Shown here piece after piece: positions 1 through 4,035 of a stretch of DNA of 6,540 nt; within the stretch, counting starts at the first letter, position 1; the number at the start of each line of letters is the position of its first letter. Under the pieces are notes generated by a model. The model saw nothing but the letters and a program-made list of their open reading frames with translations, had not been told where the DNA came from and ran no database searches. The stretch is from positions 1 through 6,540 of the forward strand of contig OMUM01000108.1 in the NCBI GenBank assembly GCA_900314225.1, written 5' to 3'. Source of the DNA: an uncultured bacterium. GTDB lineage: Bacteria > Bacillota_I > Bacilli_A > RF39 > UBA660. Made by a program: the position numbers and the translations under genes.

Positions 1-38
1 GATATTTTATTACAAAATTGAAAATATGTTCTTCTTTA

Positions 39-67
39 TTGCACTAAAATAAATTATTTGCTATTAT
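39..67 (+). promoter_or_regulatory. Predicted sigma-A promoter of prsA
   Basis: The -35 candidate is TTGCAC (39-44) and the -10 candidate is TATTAT (62-67), separated by 17 bases. The -10 is preceded by TGC (59-61), an extended -10 signature. Transcription would begin near base 74, giving a leader of about 20 bases that includes the AGGAGG site. This is a motif match by eye in a very AT-rich region, so chance is possible, but spacing and position fit well. Confidence 0.55.
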
Positions 68-77
68 TTATATGTAT

Positions 78-83
78 AGGAGG
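78..83 (+). promoter_or_regulatory. Ribosome binding site of prsA
   Basis: A perfect AGGAGG lies 11 bases upstream of the ATG at 95. The spacing is slightly long, but there is no closer purine run and no other in-frame start that leaves the signal peptide intact. It supports 95 as the start codon. Confidence 0.75.
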
Positions 84-94
84 AAATTGACATA

Positions 95-1105
95 ATGAAG
101 AAAAAAATATTAATTAGTTTATCTGCCCTTTTATTAATTTCAACAATTACAACCGGATGTGGAAAGACTGCCGAAGTTAAAAATGGTGCCAAAGTAGCAG
201 TATCAACTAATGAAGAAAAAATTACTGCCACTGAGTACTATGATGAAATAAAAAAAGATAGTATTTCTAAGTTAATAAATATGATTGATAAAGGAATATT
301 AGAAAAAAAATATAAATCAGATGATAAAGAAAATGAAGCTGTAAAAAAACAAATTGACCAAATAAAACAAAATTATGGTAGTAACGAATCAACCTATAAA
401 AGTGTATTACAAAGTTATTTTGGAGTATCTTCAGAAGATGAACTTGAAGATATGCTAAGACTAGAATATAAAAGAAATGAAGCCGTAAAAGACTACATCA
501 AAAAAAATATCAAAGATGATGAGATAAAAAAATACTATGAAGAAAATATCTATGGAGAAGTTAAAGCTAGTCAAATATTAATAAGTTCTTCAGCTAAATC
601 AAATGCAACAGATGACGAAAAAGCTAAAGCCGAAGAAAAAGCTAAGAAAAAAGCTGAAGAAATCATCAAGAAATTAAACAAAGGAGAAGATTTTGCAAAA
701 CTTGCTAAAAAATATTCAGATGATGATGCAACAAAGTCTAATGGTGGAGACCTCGGCTATTTCGATTTAAGTGATATGGAAGAAACATTCGGTAATGCCG
801 TTAAAAAGCTAAAAGTTAATGAATACACAAAGGATCCAGTAAAAACAACTTATGGTTACCATATCGTTTTAAAAACTGGTGAAAAAGATAAACCAAAATT
901 AAATAAAGTAAAAAGTAAAATAAAAGATAAACTAACAGATGAGAAAATAAATTCTTCAAATACTATTTATTATGAAACATTAATGAATATAAGAGAAGAT
1001 GAAAAAATCAAATGGAATGATGATTCTTTAAAAAAAGCTTATGAAGATTATATGAATAATTTAATTAAACAAGCAAATTCATCAACAACTTCAACAAATA
1101 ATTAA
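95..1105 (+). CDS. prsA: PrsA-like foldase lipoprotein (parvulin-type peptidyl-prolyl isomerase)
   Basis: This is a 336-residue extracytoplasmic chaperone/foldase expected to be lipid-anchored on the outer face of the membrane, where it helps exported proteins fold. Residues 1-21 form a lipoprotein signal peptide (KKK, hydrophobic core, then Thr-Thr-Gly) with the lipidated Cys at 22. A helical N-terminal region (about 35-150) precedes a parvulin domain at about 154-264. The domain has the start motif VKASQILI (156-163), the GGDLGYF motif (217-223), DPVKTTYGYHIV (247-258) and a Lys/Glu-rich helical insert at 174-196. A C-terminal helical region ends in a Ser/Thr/Asn tail, as in Bacillus PrsA, and the length is close to that family's. 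The oddity is Gln160, where active parvulins normally have His (ASHILV); the second His (256) is kept. Folding may therefore rely on chaperone rather than isomerase activity. The gene is alone on the plus strand with its own promoter and terminator. Confidence 0.9.
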   Translation: MKKKILISLSALLLISTITTGCGKTAEVKNGAKVAVSTNEEKITATEYYDEIKKDSISKLINMIDKGILEKKYKSDDKENEAVKKQIDQIKQNYGSNESTYKSVLQSYFGVSSEDELEDMLRLEYKRNEAVKDYIKKNIKDDEIKKYYEENIYGEVKASQILISSSAKSNATDDEKAKAEEKAKKKAEEIIKKLNKGEDFAKLAKKYSDDDATKSNGGDLGYFDLSDMEETFGNAVKKLKVNEYTKDPVKTTYGYHIVLKTGEKDKPKLNKVKSKIKDKLTDEKINSSNTIYYETLMNIREDEKIKWNDDSLKKAYEDYMNNLIKQANSSTTSTNN

Positions 1106-1138
1106 GAGAGTTAAAATAAATTTAACTCTCTTTTTTTT
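1104..1138 (+). terminator. Rho-independent terminator of prsA, overlapping the end of recX
   Basis: A perfect 12-bp stem pairs 1104-1115 with 1121-1132 around a five-base loop (1116-1120), and a run of eight T occupies 1131-1138. The prsA stop codon (1103-1105) sits at the foot of the stem. The minus-strand gene recX ends inside the right arm, with its stop at 1122-1124, so the convergent genes share the structure. Read from the minus strand the stem is followed only by a broken T-rich stretch (TTAATTATTT), so termination there is probably weaker. Confidence 0.9.
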
Positions 1139-1877
1139 CATACTTTAAACCTTTTTGATATAAACCTTGTTTAATTCTTCTATCCAACTCATCACCAGAA
1201 TATTTTCTACTAAGTCTTCTATATAACTTATTATATTCTCTTTCAGCTAATTCATCATCATTAGAAAAATCATAATTATTTAAAATTTTATTAATAATAT
1301 AACTATCATATCCTAATAATTTTAAATCATTAAATATCTTTTGCTTTAAAACACTACCACCCCTACTATGATTAATCTTTATCTTTTTAACAATTAATTT
1401 ATTAATTCTATCAATCTGCTCTTCTTCACTAAATAAACTAATCTCATCACTAATAATATTACTATCAATTTTCTTATCAAATAAATCCTTTTCTATTCTA
1501 TGAGGTCCATGATTAGTAGTAACCATTTGATTATTAATATAGCTTCTAGCAAACTCTCGATCATTCAAATAGCCATCTTTTAATAATCTATTAATAGCTT
1601 TATCAATATATTCTTCTGGATATTCTTTTTTTTCTAATAAACTTCTTAATTCAAACTCACTCCTAAATCTATTCTTTATACAATTAAGTGCTACATAATA
1701 TACTTCACATTCTAAATTATATAAATTAATACTATTTAAATCCTTTTCAAATATCTCTTTACTAAGTAATAAATTAAATTTCAAAATGGTATCCTCATAC
1801 AAAGCAAGTGTCTTACCATTATCTAATTCAACATTATATATTCCTTTATTTTTCTTTCTATATTTAATAATTTTCAT
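1122..1877 (-). CDS. recX: RecX, regulator of RecA
   Basis: This is a 251-residue cytoplasmic protein that, by family knowledge, binds RecA filaments and modulates recombination and SOS induction. An N-terminal region (about 1-55) precedes repeated three-helix units. The first unit carries the family signature: ALNCIKNR, then RSEFELRSLL (72-81), then the DGYLNDREFARSYI stretch (101-114). The next has NHGPHRIEKDLFDKKID (122-138). Further helical repeats reach the C-terminus, including LGYDSYIINKIL (188-199) and an Arg/Lys-rich end. The size matches the long form typical of low-GC Gram-positives rather than the shorter proteobacterial form. The start at 1877 is backed by AGGTGAT at 1881-1887. 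It follows rpoZ by 43 bases with no clear promoter between, so it is probably cotranscribed. The last codons (Lys-Lys-Glu-Ser-stop) are encoded by the T-run and stem of the prsA terminator. Confidence 0.88.
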   Translation of the reverse strand: MKIIKYRKKNKGIYNVELDNGKTLALYEDTILKFNLLLSKEIFEKDLNSINLYNLECEVYYVALNCIKNRFRSEFELRSLLEKKEYPEEYIDKAINRLLKDGYLNDREFARSYINNQMVTTNHGPHRIEKDLFDKKIDSNIISDEISLFSEEEQIDRINKLIVKKIKINHSRGGSVLKQKIFNDLKLLGYDSYIINKILNNYDFSNDDELAEREYNKLYRRLSRKYSGDELDRRIKQGLYQKGLKYEKKES

Positions 1878-1912
1878 GACATCACCTATTTCAAGTATAA
1901 CACTAAAAGAAA

Positions 1913-1935
1913 AGAAAAGATTATTTATCTTTTCT
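1913..1935 (-). terminator. Weak hairpin at the end of rpoZ, possible partial terminator
   Basis: A 9-bp, AT-rich stem pairs 1913-1921 with 1927-1935 around a five-base loop. In the minus direction it is followed by TTTCTTTT. The rpoZ stop codon (1921-1923) lies at the stem-loop boundary. With only two G-C pairs the stem is weak, so it may attenuate transcription into recX rather than stop it. Confidence 0.4.
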
Positions 1936-2127
1936 CTTGACCTTAATTAAACCATTCGCAACTTCTTCAAGTGCTCTACCAATATTTCTTTCACTTTTAT
2001 ACTCGTTTTCTGGCATTTGTAAATATCCGTCTTTGGCGATTTGTTTACTTCTTCTAGCTGCAATATGAACAAGTTCATATTTAGAATCAACAATATTAAG
2101 TAATTTATCTATTGAAGGATATATCAT
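1921..2127 (-). CDS. rpoZ: RNA polymerase omega subunit
   Basis: This 68-residue protein is the small omega subunit that binds beta-prime and helps RNA polymerase assembly. It shows the Gram-positive omega pattern: YPSIDKLL at the start (3-10), VDSKYELVHIAARRSKQI (13-30), then KSERNIGRALEEVANGLI (44-61) and a basic tail. An upstream in-frame GTG at 2136 would add three residues, but it lies directly against the GGGAG sequence (2138-2142), too close for initiation. The ATG at 2127 has a ten-base gap to that site and yields the canonical start, so 2127 is chosen. The usual Firmicute neighbour gmk is absent; the gene is followed by recX and preceded by a divergent-looking AT-rich spacer and the coat protein gene. 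Identity is secure from the motif order, although the protein is short. Confidence 0.92.
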   Translation of the reverse strand: MIYPSIDKLLNIVDSKYELVHIAARRSKQIAKDGYLQMPENEYKSERNIGRALEEVANGLIKVKRKDK

Positions 2128-2137
2128 TAATATCACA

Positions 2138-2143
2138 CTCCCT
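2138..2143 (-). promoter_or_regulatory. Ribosome binding site that sets the rpoZ start
   Basis: AGGGAG on the minus strand lies ten bases from the ATG at 2127 and abuts the alternative GTG at 2136. The spacing favours ATG as the start. Confidence 0.6.
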
Positions 2144-2144
2144 A

Positions 2145-2172
2145 ATTATAGGTTAAAACTATTCTATGTAAA
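2145..2172 (-). promoter_or_regulatory. Candidate promoter of rpoZ(-recX)
   Basis: On the minus strand TTTACA (2167-2172) and a perfect TATAAT (2145-2150) are 16 bases apart, close to the sigma-A consensus. If used, transcription would start near 2138, leaving only about 11 leader bases and removing most of the ribosome binding site. A rival -10, TAGAAT (2161-2166), would start near 2154 and keep the site, but its -35 is poor. The -35 of the first option lies inside the inverted repeat at 2166-2190. Confidence 0.45.
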
Positions 2173-2190
2173 TTACAAGTTAATTTACAT
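2166..2190. repeat. Perfect 10-bp inverted repeat upstream of rpoZ
   Basis: ATGTAAATTA (2166-2175) and TAATTTACAT (2181-2190) are exact reverse complements around a five-base spacer. No T-run follows on either strand, so it is not a normal terminator. It overlaps the candidate rpoZ promoter elements, which suggests a dimeric repressor or activator site, though AT-rich palindromes also arise by chance. Confidence 0.6.
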
Positions 2191-2228
2191 AATTAGACGA
2201 ATATATTTACAATTATTATTCAGTAAAT

Positions 2229-2257
2229 AAAGACTAGATTATACATAACTAGTCTTT
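2229..2257 (-). terminator. Terminator of the CotD-like coat protein gene
   Basis: A perfect 9-bp stem pairs 2229-2237 with 2249-2257 around an 11-base loop. In the minus direction it begins seven bases past the stop at 2265 and is followed by a short T-rich stretch (TTTATTTA). Its position directly after the gene supports a terminator role; the weak T-run lowers confidence. Confidence 0.6.
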
Positions 2258-2264
2258 ACAAATA

Positions 2265-2597
2265 CTACCTAAATTGACAACATGAACCACATTGAATACT
2301 ACTACAAACATTTTCTTCAGAACAAGTATAACATGGTCTATAAGTATGTTTATAAATATGATGATTAATTATACGTGTATGTATTGGACAAACATGTGGC
2401 ACTTCATGTACAAAAGTTCTATTAATTACTCTTTGTTGAACAGGTTGTCCCATAGCCTCACCCATTGGCATAGGCTGATTCATACTAGGACCATTACTAA
2501 CATTAACATCAACATCCATATCATTATTTACATAATTATTATTGCCATCAATATTATTTTCCATACTCATATTTTGAAAATATTCATTATTATACAT
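2265..2597 (-). CDS. CotD-family spore coat protein (putative)
   Basis: This 110-residue protein resembles the inner spore coat protein CotD. The match is the stretch from VPHVCPIH (66-73) through NHHIYKH (78-84) to RPCYT (87-91), which lines up with the Bacillus CotD pattern PHIHPxHT, NH, then H and a short Pro/His-rich end. The N-terminal part (about 1-55) is Asn/Met/Gln-rich low complexity with no signal peptide or membrane segment. The C-terminus has seven Cys (70, 89, 92, 98, 103, 106, 107) and six His, suggesting metal binding or disulfide cross-linking in the coat. The start at 2597 is chosen because a perfect AGGAGG lies seven bases upstream (2604-2609); a longer reading frame from 2645 would run across the ffh terminator and has no such site. 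The gene is flanked by terminators and likely transcribed alone, as expected for a mother-cell coat gene. The assignment rests on motif recognition only. Confidence 0.72.
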   Translation of the reverse strand: MYNNEYFQNMSMENNIDGNNNYVNNDMDVDVNVSNGPSMNQPMPMGEAMGQPVQQRVINRTFVHEVPHVCPIHTRIINHHIYKHTYRPCYTCSEENVCSSIQCGSCCQFR

Positions 2598-2603
2598 TTT
2601 ATA

Positions 2604-2609
2604 CCTCCT
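2604..2609 (-). promoter_or_regulatory. Ribosome binding site that sets the coat protein start
   Basis: A perfect AGGAGG on the minus strand sits seven bases before the ATG at 2597. It decides the start in favour of Met-Tyr-Asn-Asn over an in-frame Met 16 codons further upstream. Confidence 0.85.
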
Positions 2610-2613
2610 AAAG

Positions 2614-2629
2614 TATCTTATGTAAATAA
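2614..2629 (-). promoter_or_regulatory. Possible mother-cell sigma -10 region for the coat gene
   Basis: Only about 34 bases separate the ffh terminator from the coat gene ribosome binding site, so a dedicated promoter must lie here or further back. CATAAGATA (2614-2622, minus strand) fits the CATANNNTA form of the Bacillus sigma-K -10 element. No convincing -35 is visible, and transcription would start at or inside the ribosome binding site. This is a weak call. Confidence 0.25.
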
Positions 2630-2643
2630 TAAATAACTTCCAC

Positions 2644-2665
2644 AAAAAAACGCCTTAAAAAGGCA
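2644..2665 (-). terminator. Rho-independent terminator embedded in the end of ffh
   Basis: GCCTT (2660-2664) pairs with AAGGC (2652-2656) around a three-base loop, extended by a T-G pair (2665 with 2651), and seven T follow on the minus strand (2644-2650). The last ffh codons (Met-Pro-Phe-stop) form most of the hairpin, with the stop at 2655-2657 in its loop and right arm. Confidence 0.85.
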
Positions 2666-3962
2666 TTTTAAAATTTCCATTACTCATCTGCTTCATCATT
2701 TTTTTCATTTCATCAAATTGCTGAAGTAACTTATTTACCTCTTGAACTGAAGTGCCTGATCCTTTCGCAATCCTAGTTTTTCTACTTGCTTTAATTATCT
2801 CAGGATGTTTTCTCTCACTAGGAGTCATTGATAAAACAATTGCTTCAACATGAGCCATCTGCTTTGGATCAATTTTCACATCATTTAAACCCATCTTTTT
2901 TGCTCCAGGAATTAATTTAATTAAATTTTCAAGTGGTCCCAATTTTCTAATCTGTTTCATAGTAGATAAAAAGTCTTCTAAATCAAATTTACCTTTCATC
3001 ATTTTATCAGCTGTTTTCTCTGCCTCTTTCTCATCGATTGCATCAGTTGCCTTTTCAACCAATGAAACAATATCACCCATTCCTAGAATTCTTCCAGCCA
3101 TTCTTTCAGGATCAAATGAATCAAGTCCATCTAATTTCTCACTAACACCAATAAACTTAATAGGTACATTAGTTAAATGTCTAACAGATAAAGCAACTCC
3201 ACCTCTTGTATCTCCATCTAACTTAGTTAAAATAACACCAGTCAAAGGTAATTGATCATTAAATCCAGTTATTACATTAATAGCATCTTGTCCCATCATA
3301 GCATCTAAAACAAGTAATATCTCTTGTGGATTAACTTCTTTTCTTATATTTTTTAATTCGTCCATCAATTCTTCATCTACATGAAGTCTACCAGCAGTAT
3401 CAATAATTACATAATCATAATTGTTTTCTTTAGCATACTCTACAGCATTACAAGCTATTTCTACAGGATTCTTTTTACCTTCTTCATAAACTTCAATATT
3501 AAGTTGTTTACCAAGTTGTTTTAACTGATCAATTGCTGCTGGTCTATAAACATCTCCTGCTACCAATAGAGGCTTTTTACTACATTTCTTTCTTAAATAA
3601 TTAGCAAGTTTTCCAGCTGTAGTAGTTTTACCAGAGCCCTGTAAACCAACTAACATAAGTATTGCAGGATCTCCATCTAAATTTAATGGTTTACTTTCTC
3701 CACCCAGTAATTCAGTTAACTCGTCTTTAACAATTTTTACAAACATATCTCCTGGATTAATACTTGAAACCACTTCTTCGCCTAAAGCTTTTTCTTTAAC
3801 AGTATTAGTAAACTCCTTTACTACTTTATAGTTAACATCAGCTTCCAATAAAGCAAGTCTAATCTCTCTCATCATATCAGATATATTATCTTCAGTTATT
3901 TTCCCATAACCCTTAATCTTATGAAGAGCATTTTGTAATCTATCTCCTAATGTTTCAAACAT
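2655..3962 (-). CDS. ffh: Signal recognition particle protein Ffh (SRP54)
   Basis: This 435-residue SRP GTPase binds SRP RNA and hydrophobic signal sequences on ribosomes and docks with FtsY to deliver nascent chains to the Sec translocon. The N domain (about 1-95) carries the RLALLEADVN motif (35-44). The G domain (about 96-295) has all the GTPase motifs: GLQGSGKTTT (106-115), DVYRPAAIDQL (137-147), DTAGR (188-192), TKLDG (246-250) and GVSEKLDGLDSFDPERMAGR (272-291). The Met-rich M domain (about 320-435) includes LGPL (341-344), the RNA-binding SRKTRIAKGSGT (393-404) and a Met-rich end. Length and motifs are complete, so the protein should be functional. The start at 3962 has AGGTGAT at 3968-3974. 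The frequent partner ylxM is not next to it: it is preceded by the HerA-like gene and its terminator, and appears monocistronic. Confidence 0.97.
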   Translation of the reverse strand: MFETLGDRLQNALHKIKGYGKITEDNISDMMREIRLALLEADVNYKVVKEFTNTVKEKALGEEVVSSINPGDMFVKIVKDELTELLGGESKPLNLDGDPAILMLVGLQGSGKTTTAGKLANYLRKKCSKKPLLVAGDVYRPAAIDQLKQLGKQLNIEVYEEGKKNPVEIACNAVEYAKENNYDYVIIDTAGRLHVDEELMDELKNIRKEVNPQEILLVLDAMMGQDAINVITGFNDQLPLTGVILTKLDGDTRGGVALSVRHLTNVPIKFIGVSEKLDGLDSFDPERMAGRILGMGDIVSLVEKATDAIDEKEAEKTADKMMKGKFDLEDFLSTMKQIRKLGPLENLIKLIPGAKKMGLNDVKIDPKQMAHVEAIVLSMTPSERKHPEIIKASRKTRIAKGSGTSVQEVNKLLQQFDEMKKMMKQMSNGNFKMPF

Positions 3963-3981
3963 AATTCATCACCTATAATCT

Positions 3982-4009
3982 ATTATAACAAATACTAAAT
4001 CTTTGTAAA
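3982..4009 (-). promoter_or_regulatory. Predicted sigma-A promoter of ffh
   Basis: On the minus strand TTTACA (4004-4009) and a perfect TATAAT (3982-3987) are 16 bases apart, and the -10 is preceded by TGT (3988-3990), an extended -10. Expected initiation near 3975 leaves a leader of about 13 bases, with AGGTGAT (3968-3974) at its very 5' end. The -35 directly follows the T-run of the preceding terminator. Confidence 0.7.
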
Positions 4010-4035
4010 AGAAAAAGTACTCGAAAAGAGTACTT
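4007..4035 (-). terminator. Rho-independent terminator of the HerA-like gene
   Basis: AAGTACTC (4028-4035, minus strand) pairs with GAGTACTT (4015-4022) around a five-base loop, giving an 8-bp perfect stem. It is followed in the minus direction by TTTTTCTTTT (about 4007-4016). The stop codon of the gene (4034-4036) lies at the base of the stem. Confidence 0.85.

Noticed and set aside
1..77. A gene ending at the left edge upstream of prsA.
   Set aside because: Short open stretches exist in more than one plus frame, but none is followed by a terminator or shows a recognisable protein end, so none can be supported.
2134..2136. GTG as an upstream start for rpoZ.
   Set aside because: It directly abuts the GGGAG sequence, leaving no room for initiation, and omega proteins start at the Met that precedes YPSID.
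2598..2626. TTTACA followed after 17 bases by TATAAA on the minus strand, a good sigma-A promoter on paper.
   Set aside because: The -10 would overlap the spacer between the ribosome site and the coat gene ATG, so transcription would begin inside the coding region and lose the AGGAGG.
2292..2636. Plus-strand open frame of about 114 codons opposite the coat protein gene.
   Set aside because: It is rich in Ile, Asn, Thr and Trp/Met in a low-complexity pattern and has no ribosome binding site. The opposite strand has a perfect AGGAGG and a recognisable CotD-like motif.
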